Counted from the first letter of the stretch, positions 43,383-52,305 are shown. The stretch: DNA of 64,000 bases from Diplocloster modestus (GCF_019042245.1 NZ_JAHQCX010000027.1:1-64000); one strand, 5' to 3'. Notes: generated from the sequence alone by a model not told the origin. Program-made: numbers and translations.

Positions 43383-44630
43383 ATGGACCAGAATCGCAGT
43401 GACCATATGAAACCCAGGTATAGGAAGGAGGCGGCGGCCTCCGGGCATACCTATATGCCTTTGAAAACAAGGCAGGAAACACCCTCCGGGTATACCTATA
43501 TGCCTTTAAAAACAAGGCAGATTAAGGAAAGCGCGAAACAGGCGGGATATGTGGATTTGGGCTTGTTATGTATCGTATTAATCCTGGTGGGATTCGGGCT
43601 GGTCATGCTGTACAGCACAAGCGCTTATAATGGGCAGATCAAATTCCAGGACGCGGCGTATTATTTAAAGAAACAGCTGTTTGCCACGATTCTGGGTGTC
43701 GGCGTGATGATGGTGGTGGCAAATATTGATTATCATTTCTGGGAAAAATTTGCGGTTCTGGCTTATATCGTCTCTTTGATCCTGTCAGGCCTGGTGCTGG
43801 TGGTGGGAAGTGAAATCAACGGTTCGAAACGATGGTTGGCTTTGGGGCCGCTGTCCTTTCAGCCTTCGGAATACGCCAAAGTGGCGGTCATATTGTTTCT
43901 GGCATTTCTGATCGGCAGAAATGTGAAAAGAATGGGTAAGATAAAGACCATGTTTCTGATTATGCTCTCCATTCTTCCCATTGTGGGTCTGGTGGGCACC
44001 AACAACTTAAGTACCGCTATTATCATTCTGGGAATTGCGGTCATCCTGATTTTTGTAGCCAGCCCGAAATATATGCAGTTTATCGGCATGGGCGCGCTGG
44101 GCGTCGGATTCATAGCTATCTTCCTAAGCCTGGAATCCTACCGGCTGGAGCGTCTGGCGATCTGGAGAAACCCGGAGGCTTATGAGAAGGGATATCAAAC
44201 CCTTCAGGGGCTATATGCCATCGGTTCCGGAGGAGTGTTCGGCAGAGGACTGGGAGAGAGTATGCAGAAATTGGGATTCGTCCCAGAAGCGCAAAACGAT
44301 ATGATATTTTCCATCATCTGTGAGGAACTGGGGCTGGTGGGGGCCGTGCTGGTGATCCTGCTGTTCCTGCTGCTGATCTGGCGTCTGATGGTGATCGCGG
44401 GAAATGCCACCGATTTGTTCGGGGCTTTGATTGTAACCGGTATTATGGGGCATATGGCCATTCAGGTCATTTTGAATATCGCAGTGGTGACCAATACTAT
44501 TCCGAATACAGGAATTACCCTGCCGTTTATCAGTTACGGCGGCACATCTGTTTTGTTTTTGCTGGCGGAAATGGGGCTTGCCTTAAGCATCTCCAGCCAG
44601 GTAAAAGAAGTATCGCCTCCGAAGGCCTAA
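43383..44630 (+). CDS. ftsW: SEDS-family peptidoglycan polymerase (FtsW/SpoVE/RodA)
   Basis: Polymerises lipid II into glycan strands beside a class B PBP. The 415-residue, ten-segment membrane protein has NGSKRWL, FQPSEYAK, the long extracytoplasmic loop with GLG, and NTGITLPFISYGGTS. Its place after murD fits FtsW or SpoVE, and these cannot be separated here. The cytosolic N-terminus contains a 15-residue segment twice (TYMPLKTRQ), from a 45-bp tandem duplication at 43439-43520. The ATG follows TAGGAGTTGAGTGC. Confidence 0.93.
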   Translation: MDQNRSDHMKPRYRKEAAASGHTYMPLKTRQETPSGYTYMPLKTRQIKESAKQAGYVDLGLLCIVLILVGFGLVMLYSTSAYNGQIKFQDAAYYLKKQLFATILGVGVMMVVANIDYHFWEKFAVLAYIVSLILSGLVLVVGSEINGSKRWLALGPLSFQPSEYAKVAVILFLAFLIGRNVKRMGKIKTMFLIMLSILPIVGLVGTNNLSTAIIILGIAVILIFVASPKYMQFIGMGALGVGFIAIFLSLESYRLERLAIWRNPEAYEKGYQTLQGLYAIGSGGVFGRGLGESMQKLGFVPEAQNDMIFSIICEELGLVGAVLVILLFLLLIWRLMVIAGNATDLFGALIVTGIMGHMAIQVILNIAVVTNTIPNTGITLPFISYGGTSVLFLLAEMGLALSISSQVKEVSPPKA

Positions 44631-44761
44631 AGGCTGATGTATGGCCGCAGCAGGGCACGGAGGGCATTGATAAAGTAGTAACATAACTACGGAAACTGCA
44701 TATGATGGAATATATGAGTAAAATAGTCTGGTTATAAAACAGACTCTGGAGGAATTGCTAG

Positions 44762-46018
44762 TTGGACAGAATAGAAATTCTAGGCGGTAATCCATTGTAT
44801 GGAGAAATTCGAATACAGGGGTCAAAGAATTCCGCATTACCCATCATTGCAGCAACGATCCTTCACAGGGGAGTCTGCGTCCTGCATAATTGCCCGAAAA
44901 TCATCGACGTGCGTTATATGATTCAGATCCTGAAAAAGATCGGCTGTGAGGCCCACTGGGAGACGGATACGCTGGTCATCGACGCATCCGGTCTGGATTC
45001 CAGTGATATTCCGGCGGAATATGCGGAAAAGATGCGCTCTTCCATTATGATGCTGGGGAGCCTTCTGGGAAGGACAAAGGAAGCGTCTATCCCTCATCCC
45101 GGCGGGTGTGTGATTGGAAAAAGGCCGATCGATCTTCATATCAGCGGCCTGTCCCGGATGGGAGTTGAGTTCCGGGAATCCCGGATCCTGGAGGCAAAAG
45201 CACAAAAGATAGTCGGCTGTCCGGTAGAACTTCCGTTTCCAAGTGTGGGAGCTACGGAAAATCTGATTCTGGCTGCGGTCTTGGCTGAAGGAGAAACGCG
45301 GATTAAGGGTGCTGCGATGGAACCAGAGATATTCGAACTCTGCCGGTTTTTAAAAGCAATGGGAGCTGATATTCGAGGAGAAGGCTCACCGGAGATAGGT
45401 ATCCGGGGAGTGAAAGAGCTGCATGATGTGGAGTATACGATTATTCCCGACCGCATCGTGGCAGGTACTTATCTGTGCGCGGCGGCAGCCACAAAGGGGC
45501 AGGTGAGCCTGCTGAATCCCCCCGAGGGGCAGCTGAATGCGTTGTTAGAGATTTTGAGGCAGATGGGAGTTGTGTGCAGACAGGAGAAGGGAACTGTCGT
45601 GGTAGATGCCACAGAGGGGACCCACGGTGTCGCACTGGTGGAGACACAGCCGTATCCCGGCTTTCCCACCGATATGCAGTCACAACTGATGGCGGCTCTT
45701 TCCGTGGCTGACGGAAAAAGCACCATTAGAGAAATGATATTTGAAGACCGCTATAAAGCGGTGGACGGTCTGGTGAAGATGGGCGCTCATATTCAGGTAA
45801 GTGGAAAAGAGGCCGCAATCGAAGGGGTAACCGGGCTGACCGGTACTACTGTGCAGGCGGAAGAACTGCGCGGAGGAGCTGCGCTGGTAATCGCGGGCTT
45901 ATGTGCGCAGGGAATGACATATATTGAAAACCGGGTATTTATCGACCGGGGGTATGAGGATATCTGCCGTGATCTGAGAAAACTGGGAGGTAATATCCGA
46001 AGCAGGGTCGACAGTTGA
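44762..46018 (+). CDS. murA: UDP-N-acetylglucosamine 1-carboxyvinyltransferase
   Basis: First committed peptidoglycan step, joining enolpyruvate to UDP-GlcNAc; the target of fosfomycin. The 418 residues have GSKNSALP with the catalytic Lys region, and GGCVIGKRPID with the Cys bound by fosfomycin. The TTG start at 44762 has TGGAGGAA 8 nt upstream. murG would be expected about here in many clusters but is absent. Confidence 0.95.
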   Translation: MDRIEILGGNPLYGEIRIQGSKNSALPIIAATILHRGVCVLHNCPKIIDVRYMIQILKKIGCEAHWETDTLVIDASGLDSSDIPAEYAEKMRSSIMMLGSLLGRTKEASIPHPGGCVIGKRPIDLHISGLSRMGVEFRESRILEAKAQKIVGCPVELPFPSVGATENLILAAVLAEGETRIKGAAMEPEIFELCRFLKAMGADIRGEGSPEIGIRGVKELHDVEYTIIPDRIVAGTYLCAAAATKGQVSLLNPPEGQLNALLEILRQMGVVCRQEKGTVVVDATEGTHGVALVETQPYPGFPTDMQSQLMAALSVADGKSTIREMIFEDRYKAVDGLVKMGAHIQVSGKEAAIEGVTGLTGTTVQAEELRGGAALVIAGLCAQGMTYIENRVFIDRGYEDICRDLRKLGGNIRSRVDS

Positions 46019-46024
46019 CCTGTA

Positions 46025-46175
46025 TGTGCTGAAAACCGCACAAATGGAGGAACGGTTGAACGAAAAGATGTTCACCCATACCTATATGTGCTGAAAACCG
46101 CACAAATGGAGGAACGGTTGAACGAAGAGATGTTCATCCATACCTATATGTGCTGAAAACCGCACAAATGGAGGA
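46025..46175 (+). repeat. three tandem hairpin-Shine-Dalgarno units with micro-ORFs before ftsQ
   Basis: The unit, period 62 bp, has the hairpin TGTGC-TGAAAACC-GCACA (46025, 46087, 46149), then AATGGAGGA (GGAGGA at 46046, 46108, 46170), CGGTTGAACG..., GATGTTCA and CCATACCTATA. In units 1 and 2 the ribosome site is 5 nt before a TTG that opens a 12-codon frame (MNEKMFTHTYMC and MNEEMFIHTYMC), whose TGA lies in the loop of the next hairpin. The third ribosome site serves ftsQ (ATG 46181). Confidence 0.92.
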
Positions 46176-46180
46176 AAACA

Positions 46181-46924
46181 ATGAAGGAAAATGCACAAAA
46201 GGGAAGGGTAAAAACAAAATGGATAATAATCCTGGTTTTCATCTGCCTGACAGCTGTTGCCGTAGCGGCGGCGGTTGGCATCTTCCATGTTACGGAGGTG
46301 GAGGTCCAAGGGAACGTACATTACACAGAAGAGGAAATTAAGGAATTGGTCATGGATGACCGATACAGCACGAATTCGCTGTATCTGATGTTTAAATATA
46401 AATATATGGACACACAGCCAATTCCTTTTATAGATACCATAGAGATCACCATGCTTTCACCGAGCAAGATCAGAATCAAAGTATATGAAAAGAGTGTTGT
46501 GGGATATATCGAATATCTGGGCACGAACATGTACTTCGATAAGGACGGTGTCGTGGTGGAAAGTTCGGATCTGGTGATGGAAGAGGTACCGCTGATAACA
46601 GGGTTGTCCTTTGACAGCATCGTCCTGTATAAGAAACTTCCGGTGCAGAATCAAAAAGTATTCCGGACCATAGTGGATCTGACGCAGATGCTGGACAAGC
46701 AGAACTTAAGGCCGGACCGGATTGAATTTACGGATGATATACAGATGAACCTGTTTTTTGGCAGCATAAAAGTTATGCTGGGAAAGGATGAGAATCTGTT
46801 TGACAAGATCGACGTCTTAAAAAGCGCCCTGCCCATCGCCCAGCAGGAAGAGATGGTGGGAATTATGCATATGGAGGAGGTCAGCGAAACACAAAGAGAT
46901 ATAAAATTTGAGCGTACGGAATGA
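46181..46924 (+). CDS. ftsQ: cell division protein FtsQ/DivIB
   Basis: A 247-residue bitopic divisome protein: basic cytosolic tail, one membrane segment (about 14-36), an extracellular POTRA domain starting TEVEVQGNVHYTEEEI, and a beta domain with FDKDGVVVESS. It bridges FtsL/DivIC and the septal synthase. The start uses the last ribosome site of the tandem leader. ftsZ follows after a gap with its own promoter. Confidence 0.93.
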   Translation: MKENAQKGRVKTKWIIILVFICLTAVAVAAAVGIFHVTEVEVQGNVHYTEEEIKELVMDDRYSTNSLYLMFKYKYMDTQPIPFIDTIEITMLSPSKIRIKVYEKSVVGYIEYLGTNMYFDKDGVVVESSDLVMEEVPLITGLSFDSIVLYKKLPVQNQKVFRTIVDLTQMLDKQNLRPDRIEFTDDIQMNLFFGSIKVMLGKDENLFDKIDVLKSALPIAQQEEMVGIMHMEEVSETQRDIKFERTE

Positions 46925-46953
46925 AAAAAATCAAATCAAAATCAAATTGTAGG

Positions 46954-46982
46954 TTGATTATTCTATTAAAAGATTATATTAT
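46954..46982 (+). promoter_or_regulatory. putative ftsZ promoter
   Basis: TTGATT (46954-46959), 17-bp spacer, TATTAT (46977-46982), in an AT-rich stretch 45 bp before the ftsZ start. Confidence 0.55.
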
Positions 46983-47027
46983 ATAAGATAGTAAGTGCTA
47001 GGAATGCGAGCTAAAGGAGGAACTACC

Positions 47028-48224
47028 TTGTTAGAAATAATGACAAACGATGCGGAATCAACGGCCAGAATCATTATTGTAGGCGTGGGAGGCGCCGGCA
47101 ACAATGCGGTCAATCGAATGATAGATGAAAAAATAGGCGGTGTGGAATTTGTAGGCGTGAATACGGACAAGCAGGCATTGCAGCTTTGCAAGGCACCCAC
47201 TGCATTACAAATAGGAGAAAAGCTCACCAAGGGTTTGGGGGCAGGCGCACAGCCGGAGATCGGTGAGAAAGCAGCAGAAGAAAGTGCGGAGGAGATTAAA
47301 GACGTATTAAAGGGAGCAGATATGGTGTTCGTCACCTGCGGTATGGGCGGCGGGACAGGAACCGGAGCTACTCCGATCATAGCCAAATGTGCCAAAGATA
47401 TGGGAATCCTGACAGTCGGCGTCGTGACGAAACCATTTCGTTTTGAAGCCAAGACTCGTATGAATAATGCACTGGAAGGGATTGAAAAGCTTCAGCAAAA
47501 CGTGGACACGCTGATCGTGATCCCCAACGACAAGCTTCTGGAGATCGTAGATCGCAGAACTACCATGCCGGATGCGCTTAAGAAAGCGGATGAAGTGTTA
47601 CAGCAGGCCGTACAGGGTATTACGGATCTGATTAATCTGCCCGCGCTGATTAATCTGGATTTTGCCGATGTCCAGACGGTTATGGCAGATAAAGGAATTG
47701 CTCATATCGGTATCGGTAAGGCCAAGGGGGATGATAAGGCGATCGAGGCAGTAAAGCAGGCCGTGGCCAGTCCTCTGCTGGAGACCACTATTACCGGTGC
47801 TTCCCATGTAATTATCAATATTTCCGGGGATATCACGCTGATGGACGCAAACGACGCCGCCAGCTATGTACAGGATATGACCGGAGAAGATACGAATATC
47901 ATATTCGGAGCTATGTATGATGACAGTGTGACGGATGAAGCCAGCATTACGGTCATCGCTACTGGTCTGCGCAATTCTTCCATCATCGGACAGGGCGCGA
48001 ATATCATGCCGAAGTTTTCTTATCAGCCGCCGAAGATGAATGTTCAGAATGCCCAGACTGCAAATACGAACACAGCTAATGCTAGAACAGCTATGCCGAA
48101 GGTACAGCCTACGGTAAATACACAGCCGCTGCCCGGGCTTCAGATTCCCAAGCAGCCGGAGGTCAATACCAGAGAGTCTGGTATTAAGATTCCGGAGTTC
48201 CTGCAGAAGAACAGAAATAAATAA
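47028..48224 (+). CDS. ftsZ: cell division protein FtsZ
   Basis: Tubulin-like GTPase that forms the division ring. The 398 residues show GVGGAGNNAVNRM, the tubulin signature GGGTGTGATP, NDKLL and the T7-loop NLDFADV. An Asn/Thr/Ala-rich linker leads to the C-terminal peptide IPEFLQKNR, which binds FtsA or SepF. The TTG start at 47028 is behind AAAGGAGGAACTACC; the ATG at 47040 is an alternative. A 630-bp non-coding stretch follows. Confidence 0.97.
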   Translation: MLEIMTNDAESTARIIIVGVGGAGNNAVNRMIDEKIGGVEFVGVNTDKQALQLCKAPTALQIGEKLTKGLGAGAQPEIGEKAAEESAEEIKDVLKGADMVFVTCGMGGGTGTGATPIIAKCAKDMGILTVGVVTKPFRFEAKTRMNNALEGIEKLQQNVDTLIVIPNDKLLEIVDRRTTMPDALKKADEVLQQAVQGITDLINLPALINLDFADVQTVMADKGIAHIGIGKAKGDDKAIEAVKQAVASPLLETTITGASHVIINISGDITLMDANDAASYVQDMTGEDTNIIFGAMYDDSVTDEASITVIATGLRNSSIIGQGANIMPKFSYQPPKMNVQNAQTANTNTANARTAMPKVQPTVNTQPLPGLQIPKQPEVNTRESGIKIPEFLQKNRNK

Positions 48225-48403
48225 TCCGTTTTTCTACGGGTGATTTTGTTCTGTATTTTCATGATAGTAAATATCATATAATATGACGGAGAATATCTAT
48301 AAATCATATGTCATAGGATTATTCTGTCTTAGAAATGGTTGATCGGGGTTGTTGTATGGCTTAATTCTGCCGTATAACAACCTCTTTATTCTGGATTTTC
48401 TAT

Positions 48404-48467
48404 TTCGTATCCTGTTATTTTCGTATCCTGTTATTTTCGTATCCTATTATTTTCACATCTTGTTGTT
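48404..48467. repeat. four tandem 16-bp repeats after ftsZ
   Basis: TTCGTATCCTGTTATT at 48404 and 48420, with one change at 48436 and more at 48452. The flanking region, 48225-48600, is AT-rich with no gene I can support. Confidence 0.85.
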
Positions 48468-48614
48468 TACAAAATCTTATTATCTTTATACTTGTCATAT
48501 TCATGTCCCATTATTAAAATGTCCTGCTTACTCTATTTTTCTATTATTCTTAAGTTTTGAGTCTTAGTAAGCGTCACGTTCAGGCTCTGGGTATTTTATT
48601 CCTACATTCTGTTT

Positions 48615-48801
48615 CCGTCGAATTACATGATCTGTGTTCTTTTTCTTAAATACTCCAAAACAATCCAATTCATTTGCTCGAGGAACCGCTGATTCCGTCG
48701 AGTGGGCACAAATGTACGCCGTCCCCGTCGAAAACCCCAGAAAGAAACTGCGAATCGACACCGTGCTTTTGACAAATTTTCGTGTGACCGGGTCTTATAA
48801 T
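48615..48801 (+). promoter_or_regulatory. Spo0A-type spoIIG promoter
   Basis: TTGACA (48769-48774) and TATAAT (48796-48801) are both perfect but 21 bp apart, like the long-spacer spoIIG promoter of Bacillus subtilis. Spo0A-box-like sequences lie at 48615 (CCGTCGAA), 48695 (CCGTCGAG), 48725 (CCGTCGAA), 48752 (GAATCGACA, reverse TGTCGATTC) and 48768 (TTTGACAAA, overlapping the -35). Activation by phosphorylated Spo0A is inferred from this layout. Confidence 0.85.
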
Positions 48802-48853
48802 GAATATTGCTTAAAGCCAGAACAGCATCACAAAATCCGTAAGGGAAGGATGT

Positions 48854-49720
48854 GTGATCTTGTATTATGAGCTGTACATAGATGTCTATTTTCTCATCAA
48901 TCTGGTTATGGATTATCTGCTTTTGCTGTTAGTCAGGAGTATCCTAAAATGCACTGCCACGCATCTTAGAATGCTTCTGGGAGGATTGACCGGAGCAGCC
49001 GGCGCCTGCGGTATTGTGCTCCTGCCCGCGTCCCTTCTGATTGGCAAGCTTATATTGACGTATGGGATATTACCCGTATGCATGGTAAAAATCGGGCTTC
49101 AACTGAAGGGGAAGAAGCTCATGGTGAAAGGAATTGTGCTCTTTTATCTGGTCTCCTTTTTAACCGGGGGCGTTTACCAGTGGCTGTACGAGCATACCTC
49201 ATCCAAAACCGGATTCAGGACCTTTCTGTTTTTTTCAGTGGCCAGTTATGCACTGATCCAGGCAGGAATGGGAGTTTACCGGCATTTTATGGCCAAAAAT
49301 GGAAATATTTATCCGGTAGTGCTGTTTTGGAAGGGAAAATGCTGTCACACCATGGGGTTACTGGATACGGGAAACAGCTTAAAAGACCCTGTCAGGAATA
49401 AGCCGGTTTGCATTATAGAATATGATGCTCTAAGCGAACTTATGACGACAGAAATGTGCAGACAGGTGGAAGATATGCTGAAGCTGCGCATTTGCGAAAC
49501 ACAGGAGTACGAACCGGACGGGAATTTTTATTACATTCCCTATCATGCGGTGGGTAAGACCAATGGTCTGCTGCCGGGCTGCTCCATCGATTATCTGCGG
49601 ATCGATCTGGATGGAGAGGCGAGAATAGTAAAAAAACCGGTGTTGGGGATCTGCGCGGAACAGGTTTCCTCACAGAAGCGGTATCAGATGATCTTGCACC
49701 CACAGCTGCTGGAAGGATAA
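48854..49720 (+). CDS. spoIIGA: sigma-E processing aspartic protease SpoIIGA
   Basis: Mother-cell membrane protease that removes the pro-sequence of sigma-E. The 288 residues have five N-terminal membrane segments (1-150), then a retropepsin-like domain with the active-site DTGNSLKDP near residue 175. The GTG start at 48854 follows GGGAAGGATGT. sigE follows by 25 bp, the standard spoIIG operon. Confidence 0.95.
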   Translation: MILYYELYIDVYFLINLVMDYLLLLLVRSILKCTATHLRMLLGGLTGAAGACGIVLLPASLLIGKLILTYGILPVCMVKIGLQLKGKKLMVKGIVLFYLVSFLTGGVYQWLYEHTSSKTGFRTFLFFSVASYALIQAGMGVYRHFMAKNGNIYPVVLFWKGKCCHTMGLLDTGNSLKDPVRNKPVCIIEYDALSELMTTEMCRQVEDMLKLRICETQEYEPDGNFYYIPYHAVGKTNGLLPGCSIDYLRIDLDGEARIVKKPVLGICAEQVSSQKRYQMILHPQLLEG

Positions 49721-49745
49721 GAATCGTAAACGAGGAGGAGAAATA

Positions 49746-50486
49746 ATGATGATTAAAGTAGCGATACCAGGACATTTTCAATTTCGGGTGTGCCCGAGTT
49801 TCCAGAATATACTGTTTACCAGGCAGGGAGACGTTCACTACATAGGCGGCACCGAGGTACTTCCCCCGCCGCTGGAACCCGATAAGGAAGCGGAAATCAT
49901 CGCGGATCTGGGAACCGAATTTGACGCGGATGCGAAATCCGTGCTGATCGAGCACAACCTGCGGCTGGTCGTCTACATAGCCAAAAAGTTTGATAACACA
50001 GGAGTGGGAGTGGAGGACTTAATCTCGATTGGAACCATCGGCCTGATCAAAGCGATTAACACCTTCAATCCCCAGAAAAATATCAAGCTCGCGACATATG
50101 CCTCCCGTTGTATAGAAAATGAGATCCTGATGTACCTGCGTCGGAATAACAAGACCAAGATGGAAGTTTCCATCGACGAGCCGCTGAATGTGGACTGGGA
50201 TGGAAACGAATTGCTGCTGTCCGACATCCTGGGCACCGACGAGGACGTGATCTACAAGGATATTGAAAATGAGGTGGAGCGCAAACTTCTGCAGAAGGCC
50301 ATCGAAAAGCTGACGGAGCGGGAGAGGACCATCGTGGAACTGCGTTTTGGGCTTAACAATGCTTATGGGGATGAGATGACCCAAAAGGAGGTAGCCGATC
50401 TGCTGGGGATCTCGCAGTCCTATATTTCCAGGCTTGAAAAAAAGATTATCAAGCGGCTGAAGAAAGAAATCGTGAGATTCCAGTAG
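49746..50486 (+). CDS. sigE: sporulation sigma factor sigma-E
   Basis: Directs early mother-cell transcription. The 246 residues begin with a pro-sequence (about 28 residues) that SpoIIGA cuts. Sigma region 2 follows (LIEHNLRLVVYIAKKF, DLISIGTIGLIKAINTF), then region 3 and region 4 with a helix-turn-helix (QKEVADLLGISQSYISRLEKK). The start follows GAGGAGAAATA. sigG, often next in Firmicutes, is not here; a terminator follows instead. Confidence 0.96.
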   Translation: MMIKVAIPGHFQFRVCPSFQNILFTRQGDVHYIGGTEVLPPPLEPDKEAEIIADLGTEFDADAKSVLIEHNLRLVVYIAKKFDNTGVGVEDLISIGTIGLIKAINTFNPQKNIKLATYASRCIENEILMYLRRNNKTKMEVSIDEPLNVDWDGNELLLSDILGTDEDVIYKDIENEVERKLLQKAIEKLTERERTIVELRFGLNNAYGDEMTQKEVADLLGISQSYISRLEKKIIKRLKKEIVRFQ

Positions 50487-50562
50487 TGACCTGTTGAGAG
50501 TCTGGAGCGTTAGCAGGCCTGTAATTGCGCAAGGCCCCATAAGATAAAAGGGTAAGACGTGC

Positions 50563-50615
50563 GGGAGCGGGAAGCGGGATGGAGAACACCGGCTTCCCGC
50601 TCCCATTGTATTTTC
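50563..50615 (+). terminator. spoIIG operon terminator
   Basis: A perfect 13-bp stem, GGGAGCGGGAAGC (50563-50575) and GCTTCCCGCTCCC (50592-50604), then ATTGTATTTTCTT. Confidence 0.8.
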
Positions 50616-50708
50616 TTGGAAATTGTTATTCTGATCAGAATCATAGGATAATGGATTTTATCTCCTGTCTTTTCTTTTAAACGAATCAAATCGATTAAAA
50701 TTCCTTAC

Positions 50709-50850
50709 TATAATTGATAACTTAAATACATAAGTTTTATGTTATCATATCTATCTAAATTTTCCATTTTTTTCATTCTTTTCCAATCATCCAAAGATCC
50801 AATGTTACAATTCACAGCCAGTCCCCTCCCAGTTCGCTGTGAATTGTAAC
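50709..50850. other. non-coding gap with two inverted repeats
   Basis: The 520-bp gap before the ADP-ribose-type island holds a TATAAT (50709-50714), AACTTA/TAAGTT (50719-50736) and a perfect 15-bp inverted repeat GTTACAATTCACAGC/GCTGTGAATTGTAAC (50804-50818, 50836-50850) around a 17-nt loop. No gene is supported. The first repeat could be an operator just after a -10. Confidence 0.6.
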
Positions 50851-51006
50851 GATACGGTTAATATGATTCACGGCGTATACAGCCGCCTACGACAAACAAG
50901 TGTTACATAAGTCGCATTAACAACAAGGAGTGGTCGGTTGAGTTATAGAAGTTTTATAGGTGAGAAGGTAACATGGAACTAGAAAAGGAAGGAGCGGGCG
51001 ATAAGG

Positions 51007-52305
51007 ATGAATAAACTGATTGTGATGTCGGTGGATGCCATGGTGGATGAGGACATGGAGATGATCGAGAGTCTGCCGAACTTTGGACGTCTGCTTGAGA
51101 GGGCAGCCAGGGTACGGGGAGGAATGCGGGGAATCTATCCGGCTCTTACATATCCTTCGCATGTTTCTATGATTACGGGGACTTATCCGGAGGTTCATGG
51201 AATTTATCATAATGAGGTGCTGGATCCTTACAGCCGGGAGATGGACTGGTATTGGTTCCGAAGGCAGATACGGGTGGGGACGGTGCTAGATGCGGCGCAT
51301 GAGGCGGGAATGAGTACAGCGTGTCTGGGGTGGCCCTGTATGGGGGATGACCCGGCTTCCGACTGGAATGTACCGGAGATCTGGCCTAAGCGAGGGGCCG
51401 ACAATCTGGAAGAGGTTCTTTGCAGGTCTGCGTCCGAAAGTGTGCTGGGAGAACATGGGGTTTTGAGACGGTATCTGCATGTGTACCGGAAGCTGGGACG
51501 CTTTTTTGTGGATCAGGCTATGGTTAGCTGCGCCTGTGAACTGATCCGGAGAGAACAGCCAGATGTTATGTTTTTACATGTAGCATATTTGGATCATGTC
51601 AGGCATGGATGCGGGCTATATGGAGGGCAGGTGGAGAAGGCGCTGATGGTCCATGATGACTGGCTGGGCAGGATTATGGATGAGGTGGAACGGGCCGGGA
51701 TTTATGAACGGACGAATTTTGCCGTTGTCAGCGATCATGGACAGCTGCCGGTGGAACAGATGTTTCAGCCGAATGTTTTGCTGGCCGGGGAGGGATTGAT
51801 CCGGCTGGATGGGGAGGGAAATGTGACAGACTGGGATGCCTATTGTAATTCTGCGGCGCTGTCGGCGCAGGTGCATGTCAGGGATCCGGAAGATGGCGGG
51901 GTCAGGAGGAAGGTGGAGAAGGTTTTAAGGGAGATAAGCCAGAATCCGGTGTATGGAGTGGAAGCGGTTTTTACGAAGGAGGAAGTGAGAAGGGAACAGC
52001 ATCTGGATGGTGATTTCCTATATGTTCTGGAGGGACGGTATGGGACTGGCTTTGGCAATGCATCTATGGGGCCGGCATTGGTGAAGCCGGATCATTCGGA
52101 CTATAAGTTCTGTGTTTCTTCCCATGGGCATTTGCCCTATAAAGGGCCGCAGCCGGTATTTTTTATGAGCGGGCCTGATGTGAGAGCGGGAGCGGTTATG
52201 GAAAGACAGCGGATTATAGATGAAGCACCAACTTTTGCCCGGATGCTGGGAGTATCTATGAAAGAGGTACAAGGTCGCTGTATGAAGGAATTACTGATCT
52301 TATAA
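51007..52305 (+). CDS. alkaline phosphatase-superfamily nucleotide pyrophosphatase/phosphodiesterase
   Basis: A 432-residue cytosolic enzyme (no signal peptide) of the NPP branch, which cuts phosphodiester or pyrophosphate bonds using two zinc ions. Metal and nucleophile regions are SVDAMVDED, PALTYPSHVSMITG (Thr nucleophile), YLDHVRHGCG, SDHGQLPV and a late SSHGHLPY. It lies upstream of a sugar-type ABC importer and two ADP-ribosylglycohydrolase-family genes. Cutting of ADP-ribose-like or NAD-like compounds is therefore an attractive but unproven role. Confidence 0.88.
   Translation: MNKLIVMSVDAMVDEDMEMIESLPNFGRLLERAARVRGGMRGIYPALTYPSHVSMITGTYPEVHGIYHNEVLDPYSREMDWYWFRRQIRVGTVLDAAHEAGMSTACLGWPCMGDDPASDWNVPEIWPKRGADNLEEVLCRSASESVLGEHGVLRRYLHVYRKLGRFFVDQAMVSCACELIRREQPDVMFLHVAYLDHVRHGCGLYGGQVEKALMVHDDWLGRIMDEVERAGIYERTNFAVVSDHGQLPVEQMFQPNVLLAGEGLIRLDGEGNVTDWDAYCNSAALSAQVHVRDPEDGGVRRKVEKVLREISQNPVYGVEAVFTKEEVRREQHLDGDFLYVLEGRYGTGFGNASMGPALVKPDHSDYKFCVSSHGHLPYKGPQPVFFMSGPDVRAGAVMERQRIIDEAPTFARMLGVSMKEVQGRCMKELLIL

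Noticed and set aside
48349..48870. Two frames of 72-78 codons between ftsZ and spoIIGA
   Set aside because: One is built on the AT-rich 16-bp repeats; the other runs through the Spo0A boxes and promoter. Neither has a family or a good ribosome site.
50804..50850. 15-bp inverted repeat considered as an attachment site or mobile element end
   Set aside because: No integrase, transposase or duplicated target is near, so only the repeat itself is reported.
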